Positions 18,346 through 27,157 of a stretch of 64,000 nt of DNA are shown here, one piece after another. A program made the translations under genes and the position numbers. The stretch's first letter is position 1. Each line of letters begins with the position of its first letter. The notes beneath the pieces are model-generated. The model was not told the DNA's origin. It saw only the letters and a program-made list of their open reading frames with translations, and ran no database searches. Origin of the DNA: Caulobacteraceae bacterium (GTDB lineage: Bacteria; Pseudomonadota; Alphaproteobacteria; Caulobacterales; Caulobacteraceae); assembly GCA_031291645.1 (NCBI GenBank), contig JARLIQ010000061.1, positions 1 to 64,000 on the forward strand. The letters are read 5' to 3'.

Positions 18346-19614
18346 ATGCTGCGAAGGTTCCTCAAACGGGTGATCCGGCATGGGCGCCTGAGGGTGGTGA
18401 TGGACGGCCAGGCGCCGTTCGAGGTCGGCGAGCCGCCCTCGGGCGGGCGGCCGATCCTGACCTTGCGGATCAAGGGGCGGCTGACCCCGCTCAAGCTGCT
18501 GCTCAATCCGGACCTGGAGGCCGGCGAGGCCTATCAGGACGGGCGGCTGGTGGTCGAGAACGGGACGCTGCCTGAGCTGCTGGAGCTGGTCGGACGCAAC
18601 CTCTCCGAACGGCCGCTCTCGCGCCTCCAGCGGCTGGCGGCCCGGCTGTCCAGCGGCCGGACGGTCAATGGACGGCGCGCCGCGCGGCGCAACGCGGCCC
18701 ACCACTACGACCTCTCCGGGACGCTCTACCGGGCCTTCCTGGACCAGGACCTGCAGTACTCCTGCGCCTACTTCCGACGCGGGACCGAGTCCCTGGAGGA
18801 GGCCCAGCTGAACAAGAAGCGGCACATCGCCGCCAAGCTCGCCCTGGCCCCCGACCAGCACGTGCTGGACATCGGCTGCGGCTGGGGCGGCATGGCGCTG
18901 TTCCTGGCCGAGGCCGCGCCGGGCGTGCGGGTGACCGGCGTCACCCTGTCGCGCGAGCAGCTCGACGTCGCGCGCGAGCGGGCCGTTCGGGCGGGCCTCG
19001 CCGACCGGGTGCGCTTCGAGCTCTGCGACTATCGCGACCTGGGCGGCCGGTACGACCGGATCGTCTCGGTCGGCATGTTCGAGCATGTCGGCCCGACCCA
19101 CTACGAGGCCTTCTTCCAGGCCGTCCGCAACCGCCTGACCCCGACCGGCGTGGCCCTGGTCCACACCATCGGCCGGCGCGCGGGCGGCGGGGTCAACCCC
19201 TGGATCGCCAGGCACATCTTCCCCGGCGGCTACATCCCAAGCCTGGCCCAGATCGCCGAGGCGGTCTCGGCCACCCCGCTGTGGATCACCGACGTCGAGG
19301 TCCTGCGGCTGCACTACGCGCGCACGCTGGACCTCTGGCGCGAGCGGTTCATGAGCCGGCGCGAGGAACTCGCGCGGGTGTACGACGAGCCGTTCCTGCG
19401 CATGTGGGAATTCTACTTCGCCGCCTGCGCGATGAGCTTCCGCCACGGCGACCTGGCGGTCTTCCAGGTCCAGCTCGCCGCCGACGTCGACGCCCTGCCG
19501 ATCGCCCGGGACTACATGATGGCCGAGGAGCAACGCCTGGCGGCCGGCCGGCGGCGGACGCTCACGGTTGTCGGGGGCGTGGGCGCCCCGGCAGCGCCTG
19601 GATCAGGAAGCTGA
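18346..19614 (+). CDS. Cyclopropane-fatty-acyl-phospholipid synthase family SAM methyltransferase (copy 1)
   Basis: HHYDLSGTLYRAFLDQDLQYSCAYFRRGTESLEEAQLNKKRHIAAKL, VLDIGCGWGGMALFLAE, GMFEHVGPTHYEAFF. Confidence 0.9.
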   Translation: MLRRFLKRVIRHGRLRVVMDGQAPFEVGEPPSGGRPILTLRIKGRLTPLKLLLNPDLEAGEAYQDGRLVVENGTLPELLELVGRNLSERPLSRLQRLAARLSSGRTVNGRRAARRNAAHHYDLSGTLYRAFLDQDLQYSCAYFRRGTESLEEAQLNKKRHIAAKLALAPDQHVLDIGCGWGGMALFLAEAAPGVRVTGVTLSREQLDVARERAVRAGLADRVRFELCDYRDLGGRYDRIVSVGMFEHVGPTHYEAFFQAVRNRLTPTGVALVHTIGRRAGGGVNPWIARHIFPGGYIPSLAQIAEAVSATPLWITDVEVLRLHYARTLDLWRERFMSRREELARVYDEPFLRMWEFYFAACAMSFRHGDLAVFQVQLAADVDALPIARDYMMAEEQRLAAGRRRTLTVVGGVGAPAAPGSGS

Positions 19615-19744
19615 TCAGCAGCAGGGCGGCGAAGACCAGGAACAGAACCTTGGCCATCGCCGCGGCGATCCCGGCCAGAGCGAAGAAGCCGAGCGCGCCG
19701 GCGAGCACGGCGAAGGCTGCGAAACACAGGGTCCAGTAGAGCAT
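19562..19744 (-). CDS. DUF1328-type small membrane protein
   Basis: MLYWTLCFAAFAVLAGALGFFALAGIAAAMAKVLFLVFAALLLISFLIQALPGR; start moved to MLYW. Confidence 0.85.
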   Translation of the reverse strand: MLYWTLCFAAFAVLAGALGFFALAGIAAAMAKVLFLVFAALLLISFLIQALPGRPRPRQP

Positions 19745-19798
19745 CCGGCTCTCCTCTGCGCCGGACGGCTCCGGCAGGCCCCCGCGCCCGGGTGAACC

Positions 19799-19824
19799 AA
19801 CGCCGTCGCGGCCGGACGGGTTCC
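19799..19824 (-). promoter_or_regulatory. sigma-EcfG promoter motif, exact (N17)
   Basis: Plus strand AACG-CCGTCGCGGCCGGACGG-GTTCC upstream of the DUF1328 gene. Confidence 0.7.
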
Positions 19825-19849
19825 GCATCCTGGGACCTGCGCCCTCGCA

Positions 19850-20833
19850 TCATCCCGCGGGCGGCGCCTCGACGTGGCCGCCGAAGCCGAAGCGCATGGC
19901 CGAGAGCAGGCGTTCGCCGAAGGTGTGCTCCTCGCGCGAGCGGAAGCGGGCGAACAGCGAAGCCGCCAGGACGTCGGCCGGGACCGCCTCCTCGATCGCC
20001 GCTTCGATGGTCCAGCGGCTCTCGCCGCTGTCGGCCACCGATCCGGTGAAGCCCGCCAGGCCCGCGTCGTCCGCCAGGGCCTGGGCGATCAGGTCCAGCA
20101 GCCAGGAGGAGACGACGCTGCCGCGCCGCCAGACCTCGGCGATGTCGGTCAGGTTCAGCGCGAACCGCTCGCCCGGCGGCAGGACCTCGGCGCTCTTGTT
20201 CTTCAGGATGTCGAAACCCTCGGCATAGGCCTGCATCAGGCCGTACTCGATGCCGTTGTGGACCATCTTGACGAAGTGGCCGGCGCCGGGCGGGCCGGCG
20301 TGGATGTAGCCCAGCTCGGCGGTCTTGCCGGCGTCCGGCTTGCGGCGCGTGCGCGGGATGTCGCCGAGGCCGGGGGCGAGGGTCGCCAGGATCGGGTCGA
20401 TCAGGGCCAGCATCTCGGGCTCGCCGCCGACCATCATGCAATAGCCGCGATCAAGGCCCCACACCCCGCCGGAGGTGCCGACGTCGACGTAATTCAGCCC
20501 GCGGGCCTTGAGCGCCGCGGCGCGGCGGATGTCGTCCTTGTAGAAGCTGTTGCCGCCGTCGATCAGAAGATCGCCCGGCTCCATCCGCGCCGCCAAGGCC
20601 TCGATCGTCTCCTCGGTCGGCGCGCCGGCGGGCAGCATCACCCAGAAGATCCTGGGCGGCGAGAGCTGGGCGACCAGGTCGGCGAGGTCAGCGGCGCCCG
20701 ACGCGCCATGGCCGGCGACCGCCGCCACGGCCTCGGCGCTGCGGTCGTAGACCACGCACGAATGGCCGCCCCGCATCAGCCGGCGCGCGATGGCCCCGCC
20801 CATCCGGCCGAGGCCGATCACTCCAATCTGCAT
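19850..20833 (-). CDS. gnd: 6-phosphogluconate dehydrogenase (decarboxylating, short form)
   Basis: [96 protein letters not shown]. Confidence 0.93.
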   Translation of the reverse strand: MQIGVIGLGRMGGAIARRLMRGGHSCVVYDRSAEAVAAVAGHGASGAADLADLVAQLSPPRIFWVMLPAGAPTEETIEALAARMEPGDLLIDGGNSFYKDDIRRAAALKARGLNYVDVGTSGGVWGLDRGYCMMVGGEPEMLALIDPILATLAPGLGDIPRTRRKPDAGKTAELGYIHAGPPGAGHFVKMVHNGIEYGLMQAYAEGFDILKNKSAEVLPPGERFALNLTDIAEVWRRGSVVSSWLLDLIAQALADDAGLAGFTGSVADSGESRWTIEAAIEEAVPADVLAASLFARFRSREEHTFGERLLSAMRFGFGGHVEAPPAG

Positions 20834-20882
20834 CTTGGTCTCCCAGACTCCGCAGCGCGCGCAAGCCGCGCCCGGCGGCCGA

Positions 20883-23009
20883 TCATTCCGGCTTCGCCCG
20901 CGCCGCCGCAAGTCGGGCCCGGGCGGCCTCGCACACATGCCCGGCGGTGAAGCCGAAGCGCTGCATCAAGGGCCCGATCGGGGCGGAGGCGCCGAAGCCG
21001 TGCATGGCGATGACCTCGCCCTCGGGGCCGGCGTAGCGGTCCCAGCCCAGGGGGGCGGCCGCCTCGACGGCGACGCGGGCGATGACGGCGCTGGGCAGCA
21101 CCGTTTCGCGGTAGGCGGCGTCCTGCGCCTCGAACAGCTCGAACGAGGGCATGGAGACGACGCGGGCGCGCACGCCCTCGGCCGCCAGCGCCTGTTGGGC
21201 CGCGACGCACAGCGAGACCTCCGCCCCGCTCGCCATCAGGATCACCTCCGGCGCGCCGCCCGGCGCGTCGGCCAGCACATAGGCGCCGCGCGCTACGCCC
21301 GAAGCCGGCGCATAGCGCGTGCGGTCCAGCGTCGGCAGCGGCTGGCGCGAGAGCACCAGGCAGGCCGGCGCGTGCGGCCGCGACAGCACGGTGCGCCAGG
21401 CCTCGGCCGTCTCGTTGGCGTCGGCGGGGCGCAGGACGACGAGGCCGGGGATGGCGCGCAGGCCGGCCAGCTGCTCGATCGGCTGGTGGGTCGGCCCGTC
21501 CTGGCCCAGGCCGATGGAATCGTGGGTGAAGATGAAGACCACCGGCAGCTTCATCAGCGCCGCCAGCCGGATCGGCGGGCGCATGTAGTCGCTGAACACC
21601 AGGAAGGTGCCGGTGAAGGGGCGAAGGCGCGTGAGGGCGAGGCCGTTGCTGACGGCGCCCATGACGTGCTCGCGGACGCCATAGTGGAAATTCCGCCCGC
21701 CATAGAAGGCGGACTCGAAGTCGCCCGCGTCCGCCGCCTCCAGCCGGGTCTTGGTCGAGGGCGCGAGGTCGGCCGAGCCGCCCAGCAGCCAGGGGAACCG
21801 CGGGGCGATGGCGTTCAGCACCTTGCCCGAGGCCTCGCGGGTGGCCACGCCCTTTTCGTCCGACTCGAAGACGGGGATGTCCCGGTCCCAGCCCTCGGGC
21901 GCCTGGCCGGCCAGCATCTGGCGAAGGGCGCGGGCCTCGTCCGGATGGGCCGTCCCGTAGTCCGCGACCATCGCGTCCCAGGCCTGGCGCAGCGGACGGC
22001 CGCGCCCCCCGACGCCGGCCTGAAACCGCTCCGGCACGCCATCAGGGACCAGGAACCGGGCGTCCTCCGGCCAGCCGTAGGCGCGCTTGGTCAGCCGCAC
22101 CTCCGCCTCGCCCAGCGGATCGCTGTGGGCCTTGGCCGTGCCCTGCTCGTGCGGCGAGCCGTAGCCGATGACGCTGCGCACGATGATCAGGGTTGGCCGG
22201 TCGGCGCTCGCCTTGAACGCCTCGACGGCGCGGGCGAAGGCCTCGCGGTCGTTGGCGTCGTCCACCGTCCGGACCGCCCAGCCGTAGGCTTCGAACCGCC
22301 TGGCCACATCCTCGTCGAACGCCAGGTCCGCGGCGCCCTCGATGGTCACGCTGTTGCGGTCGTAGATCCAGCAGAGGTTGGACAGCTTCAGGTGGCCCGC
22401 GAGCGAGCCGGCCTCGCCGGAGACGCCCTCCATCAGGTCGCCGTCGCTGCAGATCGTGAACACGTCGTAGTCGAACAGCGGAAAGTCGGGCCGGTTGAAC
22501 CGCGCAGCCAGCCACCGCTCGGCGATGGCCAGGCCGACGCTGACGCCGACGCCCTGGCCGAGCGGGCCAGTGGTGGTCTCGACGCCGGTGGTCAGCCCGT
22601 ACTCCGGATGGCCGGCGCAGACGCTGTCCAACTGTCGGAACGACTTGATGTCGTCCAGGCTGATCGCCGGCTGGTCGGTCGGCCGCCCGTCCAGCCCCAG
22701 CCGGCGCACGCCCGCCAGGTGGATCAGGGCGTAGAGCAGCATCGAAGCGTGGCCGTTCGACAGCACGAACCGGTCGCGGTTCGGCCATTCGGGATGGTCC
22801 GGGTCATAGCGCAGGAAGCGCCGCCAGAGGGTGTAGGCGACCGGGGCCAGGCCCATGGGCGCGCCGGCGTGGCCGGACTTGGCCTCTTCGACCGCGTCGA
22901 TGGCCAGGGTGCGGATGGTGTTGACGGCGAGGTCGTCGAGGTCGGCGCCGGCGCCCCCGCGATCGTCGGGCGCCCGCGGCGCGAAAGCCGGACCGGTCTG
23001 GTGTGGCAT
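20883..23009 (-). CDS. tkt: Transketolase
   Basis: [81 protein letters not shown]. Confidence 0.95.
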   Translation of the reverse strand: MPHQTGPAFAPRAPDDRGGAGADLDDLAVNTIRTLAIDAVEEAKSGHAGAPMGLAPVAYTLWRRFLRYDPDHPEWPNRDRFVLSNGHASMLLYALIHLAGVRRLGLDGRPTDQPAISLDDIKSFRQLDSVCAGHPEYGLTTGVETTTGPLGQGVGVSVGLAIAERWLAARFNRPDFPLFDYDVFTICSDGDLMEGVSGEAGSLAGHLKLSNLCWIYDRNSVTIEGAADLAFDEDVARRFEAYGWAVRTVDDANDREAFARAVEAFKASADRPTLIIVRSVIGYGSPHEQGTAKAHSDPLGEAEVRLTKRAYGWPEDARFLVPDGVPERFQAGVGGRGRPLRQAWDAMVADYGTAHPDEARALRQMLAGQAPEGWDRDIPVFESDEKGVATREASGKVLNAIAPRFPWLLGGSADLAPSTKTRLEAADAGDFESAFYGGRNFHYGVREHVMGAVSNGLALTRLRPFTGTFLVFSDYMRPPIRLAALMKLPVVFIFTHDSIGLGQDGPTHQPIEQLAGLRAIPGLVVLRPADANETAEAWRTVLSRPHAPACLVLSRQPLPTLDRTRYAPASGVARGAYVLADAPGGAPEVILMASGAEVSLCVAAQQALAAEGVRARVVSMPSFELFEAQDAAYRETVLPSAVIARVAVEAAAPLGWDRYAGPEGEVIAMHGFGASAPIGPLMQRFGFTAGHVCEAARARLAAARAKPE

Positions 23010-23049
23010 CTGGCCCGTCAACTCCAGTCTCTGTCCGCCCGGTGGGGGC

Positions 23050-23074
23050 AACGGTCAGCGCAGACGGCGGTTCC
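23050..23074 (-). promoter_or_regulatory. sigma-EcfG promoter motif, exact, upstream of tkt-gnd
   Basis: Plus strand AACG-GTCAGCGCAGACGGCG-GTTCC. Confidence 0.7.
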
Positions 23075-23160
23075 GCGCCGCAGCCGATGTCGCCATGTTT
23101 CCCATCCCGGCGCCCGGCGCCAGCAGGGTCTTGGACCGGCCAGCGCGTCAGACCAGCGCG

Positions 23161-23370
23161 TCAGGCGACCGCGTCGGACGGTCCGACGGCGCGCCGAACG
23201 CTGAACAGCAGAGCGTCGTCGGACCAGACCTCGACGGCCACGTGGTTGGGCGAGTCCTCCAGGCGTTGGAGGGCGATCTCGCGCACCCGCCTTTCGTCGC
23301 GCGCGGTCGCGAAATCGAGCGTCGAGACCGAGTAGCGGGTGTCTTGGATATAGAGGCTGTAGGTACGCAT
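23161..23370 (-). CDS. Hypothetical small protein
   Basis: 69 aa MRTYSLYIQDTRYSVSTLDFATARDERRVREIALQRLEDSPNHVAVEVWSDDALLFSVRRAVG; coding-like composition. Confidence 0.65.
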   Translation of the reverse strand: MRTYSLYIQDTRYSVSTLDFATARDERRVREIALQRLEDSPNHVAVEVWSDDALLFSVRRAVGPSDAVA

Positions 23371-23609
23371 CGTCACATCCTTCGATACGACGGCCGCGGC
23401 GTCGCACCCCGGCAGGAGCGCAATCGCCGCCGCCCACCTTATGTCCTGAGATCGCCGTGTCCATACCCAAGTTGGGTGAGGCCAAGCCGGCGGACGCGGC
23501 CGGCCGGAGCGACGATCCACAGGCAATTCACCCACGCCGGTGAACCGGAGCCGCGCGGCGGAGCGATCCTGAGGCGCGGAAGCCTGGTCAAGGGCGTGGC
23601 GACCGCGGA

Positions 23610-23783
23610 TCAGCAGCACGGATGGCCCTCGCGCTGGTCGGCGCGGCGCAATATTTCGAGAAACTCCTCGGGAACCGGATCGTGCACGACGGGGTCCAGC
23701 ATCCCACGCAACCGCAAGGCGATGGCGTGCTGCGTGATCCGCGCGTCGCGCAGCTTGAGTTCCCAGTCCAGGGCCTTGTCCAT
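23610..23783 (-). CDS. NepR-like anti-sigma factor (57 aa, absent from the supplied ORF track)
   Basis: Reverse-strand translation MDKALDWELKLRDARITQHAIALRLRGMLDPVVHDPVPEEFLEILRRADQREGHPCC*; matches NepR core pattern (LR..yd.VV..PVP..FL.LL). Confidence 0.75.
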   Translation of the reverse strand: MDKALDWELKLRDARITQHAIALRLRGMLDPVVHDPVPEEFLEILRRADQREGHPCC

Positions 23784-23856
23784 AGTCCGCCCACCGACCG
23801 TCCCGCCGCCGCTCGCCGCCGGACCATCGTCCTCATTGAATTATCGCTGCCCAGGC

Positions 23857-23881
23857 AACGCCCTGGCGGCGCTCAGGTTCC
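23857..23881 (-). promoter_or_regulatory. sigma-EcfG promoter motif, exact, upstream of the NepR-like gene
   Basis: Plus strand AACG-CCCTGGCGGCGCTCAG-GTTCC. Confidence 0.75.
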
Positions 23882-23917
23882 GCCCGCCCCGGGCGACCGG
23901 GCGAGCCGGGCGCCCGT

Positions 23918-25030
23918 TCAGCGATCGAGCCGCCAGCCGCCCGGCACGCCGTCCGGCGACAGGACGAACTGTCCGACGCTGATCGACCGGCTGCGGAAGC
24001 CGCCGGCGCAGCAGCGCAGGTAGTAGTCCCACATCCGGCAGAACCGCTCGCCATAGCGGGCGGCCAGCCGTTCGCGGTGGGACTGGAAGTTGTCGTACCA
24101 GGCCATCAGGGTCAGGTCGTAGTCGGCGCCGAAGTTCTCGACGTCCTCGATCACGAACAGGCCTTCGACGGCGGCCCCGACCTGGCCGACCGTTGGCAGC
24201 ACCCCGTTGGGGAAGATGTACCTGTCGAGCCACGGATCGATGGTCGCCGAGCGCTCGTTGGTCCAGATGGTGTGCAGCACGAACAGGCCGCCCGGCCGCA
24301 GCGCCCGGCGCGCCGTCTGGAAATAGGTCCGATAGTTCTTCGAGCCGACGTGCTCGAACATGCCCATCGAGGCGATGTGGTCGACCTGGCCCTCGAACGC
24401 ACGGTAGTCCATCACCTGGAAATCCGCCGGCAGGCCGGCGTAGCGGCCGCGGGCGTAGAGCGCCTGGACCTGCGAGACGGTGATCCCGACGCCGCTTACG
24501 CCGTATTGCTTGGTCGCATAGCCGATGAAGGCGCCCCAGCCGCAACCGATGTCCAGCACCCGCTGGCCGGCCTCGAGCTTGAGCTTGCGGCAGATCAGGT
24601 CGAGCTTGGCCTCCTGGGCGTCGTCGAGGTTGCGCGCGTCGCGCCAGTAGCCGCAGCTGCCGGTCAGCCGCCGGTCGAAGGTGGCCTGGAAGACGTCGAC
24701 GTCGAGGTCGTAGTGCACCTGGGCGACCCGCCAGGCCCGCGCCCGGCTCTGGCGGTTGAGCAGCCAGGCCTGCAGCGCCATCCAGGCCTTGGCCGGCGGC
24801 GTGGAAAGGCCGGAGTCGAGATGGGCGTCGACCACCCGGTGGAAGAAGCCGTCCAGCTGCTCGCAATCCCACCAGCCGTCCATGTAGGCCTCGCCCAGGC
24901 CAAGCGATCCCTGGGCCAGAACACGGTCGAACAGCCGCCGGTCGTGGACCTGGATGTCCCAGGGCTTGGAGCCGTCGACGGCGATCCCGGCCTTCTCCAA
25001 CAGGCCGCGGATCAGGCTCTCGGCGCTCAT
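23918..25030 (-). CDS. Cyclopropane-fatty-acyl-phospholipid synthase family (copy 2)
   Basis: VHYDLDVDVFQATFDRRLTGSCGYWRDARNLDDAQEAKLDLICRKL, VLDIGCGWGAFIGYATKQYG, GMFEHVGSKNYRTYF; ATGA overlap with upstream GT2. Confidence 0.9.
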   Translation of the reverse strand: MSAESLIRGLLEKAGIAVDGSKPWDIQVHDRRLFDRVLAQGSLGLGEAYMDGWWDCEQLDGFFHRVVDAHLDSGLSTPPAKAWMALQAWLLNRQSRARAWRVAQVHYDLDVDVFQATFDRRLTGSCGYWRDARNLDDAQEAKLDLICRKLKLEAGQRVLDIGCGWGAFIGYATKQYGVSGVGITVSQVQALYARGRYAGLPADFQVMDYRAFEGQVDHIASMGMFEHVGSKNYRTYFQTARRALRPGGLFVLHTIWTNERSATIDPWLDRYIFPNGVLPTVGQVGAAVEGLFVIEDVENFGADYDLTLMAWYDNFQSHRERLAARYGERFCRMWDYYLRCCAGGFRSRSISVGQFVLSPDGVPGGWRLDR

Positions 25031-25854
25031 CGCCCGCGATCCGGCGGTCGCCAGCCCGATCGCGGGCCGGGCGGGACAAGACCGGTCTTGCGGGCCTTCG
25101 GCGACCAGGGCGGGGCGATGGCCGGCCAGATGGGCGCCCGCGTCCGCGGCCTTCGCCGTCCATGCGCGCGCGCCAGCCTGAGCAGGGCGATGTTCTGGCG
25201 GATCACGCCCGCCGGCGTGAGCACCCGCAGCGCGTCGCCCACCATGCGCAGGTCGTCGATCGCGCCCTGCCAGGCGCCGGCCTTCAGCCGCTTGGGCGTA
25301 TGCGAGACGCCGCGCCAGTCGACGATCGCCACCCTGAGGCGGCGGCGGATGATGCGCTCGTTCATGAACACCTCGCCGCTCCAGCGCGGCAGGTTGGCCA
25401 TCGATTCGGCCGCGTCCGACAGCAGCCGCCGGGGCACCACCCGCTCGCCCGACACGAAGTCCAGGCCCATCATCCGGTAGAGGCCGAGGCTGTTGCCGCG
25501 CAAGCTCAGGCTGACGTCGGCCGCGCCGGTCAGGACGGGCTCGGCCAGGGCCGCGATGTCGGCGGCGCACAGCCCGATCAGGTCGGCGTCCAGCAGCATC
25601 AGGTAATCCGAGCGCGCGGCCGCCACGCCCCGGGCCATCGCATAGGTCTTGCCGCGGTTGGAGGTGTAGGAGATCAGCGTCACGCCGCTGAAGGCCGCCA
25701 GGCGTTTGGCGGTCCCGTCGGTCGAGCCGTCGTCTACCACGATGATCTCATCAAGCAGTTGGTGACCGACGATGGCGGTCAGCACCTGGCCGATACGGTC
25801 GGCCTCGTTGTAGGCGCAGATGATACAGCTGATACGTCGCCTTGCCGGACTCAA
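25027..25854 (-). CDS. Glycosyltransferase family 2
   Basis: ISCIICAYNEADRIGQVLTAIVGHQLLDEIIVVDDGSTDGTAKRLAAF, LMLLDADL. Confidence 0.88.
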   Translation of the reverse strand: MSPARRRISCIICAYNEADRIGQVLTAIVGHQLLDEIIVVDDGSTDGTAKRLAAFSGVTLISYTSNRGKTYAMARGVAAARSDYLMLLDADLIGLCAADIAALAEPVLTGAADVSLSLRGNSLGLYRMMGLDFVSGERVVPRRLLSDAAESMANLPRWSGEVFMNERIIRRRLRVAIVDWRGVSHTPKRLKAGAWQGAIDDLRMVGDALRVLTPAGVIRQNIALLRLARAHGRRRPRTRAPIWPAIAPPWSPKARKTGLVPPGPRSGWRPPDRGR

Positions 25855-26197
25855 GGTTCGCTTCCCCGCACTTGCATGGCCGATGGAGGTCAGCCCCCTA
25901 TACGGGCTCGAAGGTTCCCCGCCATGTCAAGGCGCCGCCGAACGAGCGGGGCCGCCTTTTTCGCCGCCGCGGGCGCCGCGCCGGGCCCGCATGACGGAAC
26001 CGAGCACGATTTCCTCCAGCGTTTTCAATGGATCACTCGACGCCGCCTTAACCCATGCCAGCCCCGCCGGTTCCCGGGCGGGCCTGTCCGGGCCGACCCG
26101 AAGGCGGCGACCCGCGCAACCGCGGGCGGCGCCGGGCCGTTCAGGCTCTGCGCGGCCGTGGACAGAGGCCGCGACGCCAAACGCGGAGGAAGCGACC

Positions 26198-26452
26198 ATG
26201 GCGATCGAAGCACATGTGGACGACCAGGACCTCGCGGTCCACGCGGCCAACTATCACCGCTTCATGCTGGGCTTGAAATGGGTCGGGGTGTGCCTGGCGG
26301 CGCTGCTGCCGTCCCTGATCCTGTGGTTCGCCACGCCGGCGGGGTTCTTCTGGGCCCTGATCGTCGGGGTGGCCATCTTCGCGGTCGGGGCCTACGCCAT
26401 GACCCATGGCCTGGCGCATTCGAGCGAAAGCGACAATCCGCTGAGCCGCTAG
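26198..26452 (+). CDS. aa3-type cytochrome c oxidase subunit IV-like protein
   Basis: 84 aa; HAANYHRFMLGLKWVGVCLAALLPSLILWFA, single/double TM. Confidence 0.7.
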   Translation: MAIEAHVDDQDLAVHAANYHRFMLGLKWVGVCLAALLPSLILWFATPAGFFWALIVGVAIFAVGAYAMTHGLAHSSESDNPLSR

Positions 26453-26471
26453 AGACCTGATTGGGGGACGG

Positions 26472-27146
26472 ATGCCGAGACGGCCGAGCTTCCTGTTCGA
26501 TCTCGACGGGACCCTGGTGGACAGCGTCTACCAGCACGTCCTCGCCTGGCGCGAGGCGCTGGACCAGGAGGGCGTCGCCCTGTCGGTCTGGCGCATCCAC
26601 CGCAAGATCGGCATGAGCGGGGGCCTGTTCACCCACCAGCTGGCGCGCGAGATCGGCGCCGAGGTCGATCCGGCGCGGATGGAGCGCCTGGGCCGGCTGC
26701 ACGCGCAGGCCTATCGGCGGCTGGCCTCGACGGTGCGGCCGCTGCCGGGCGCCCGCGAGCTGTTGGCCGCCCTCTCCGGCGCGGGCGTGCCCTGGGCGAT
26801 CGCGACCAGCGGGCGGATGGAGACCGCCGGTCCGAACCTGCGCGCCCTGGGCGTCGATCCCGAGGCCAGCGTCGTGGTCACCCGCGACGACGTCAGCTAC
26901 GCCAAGCCCGACCCGGACCTGTTCCTGGCGGCGGCCGAGCGGCTGGGCGAGCCGATCGCCCAGGCGGTGGTGGTCGGCGACAGCATCTGGGACATGATCG
27001 CCGCGGCCCGCTGCCCCGCCCTCGGCGTCGGCCTGCTCTCGGGCGGCTACGGCCGCGACGAACTGGAGCGCAGCGGCGCCCTGCGGGTCTATGAGGACCC
27101 GAAGGACCTGCTCGACCACCTGGACGAGGTCGGCGGCCGGCGCTGA
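26472..27146 (+). CDS. HAD-superfamily hydrolase (phosphoglycolate phosphatase/beta-PGM-like)
   Basis: FLFDLDGTLVDSVYQHVLAWREAL, AIATSGRMETA, YAKPDPDLFLAAAERL, VGDSIWDM. Confidence 0.88.
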   Translation: MPRRPSFLFDLDGTLVDSVYQHVLAWREALDQEGVALSVWRIHRKIGMSGGLFTHQLAREIGAEVDPARMERLGRLHAQAYRRLASTVRPLPGARELLAALSGAGVPWAIATSGRMETAGPNLRALGVDPEASVVVTRDDVSYAKPDPDLFLAAAERLGEPIAQAVVVGDSIWDMIAAARCPALGVGLLSGGYGRDELERSGALRVYEDPKDLLDHLDEVGGRR

Positions 27147-27157
27147 GCCGCCCCCAG

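Noticed and set aside
23588-23836. Listed 82-aa minus ORF MRTMVRRRAAAGRSV...
   Set aside because: Cys/Arg/Ser-rich wrong frame over the NepR-like gene, which is the convincing frame here.
26002-26029. GGAAC-N19-CGTT upstream of the COX IV-like gene
   Set aside because: Spacer is 19, outside the 16-17 range of EcfG promoters, and it is far from the start codon.
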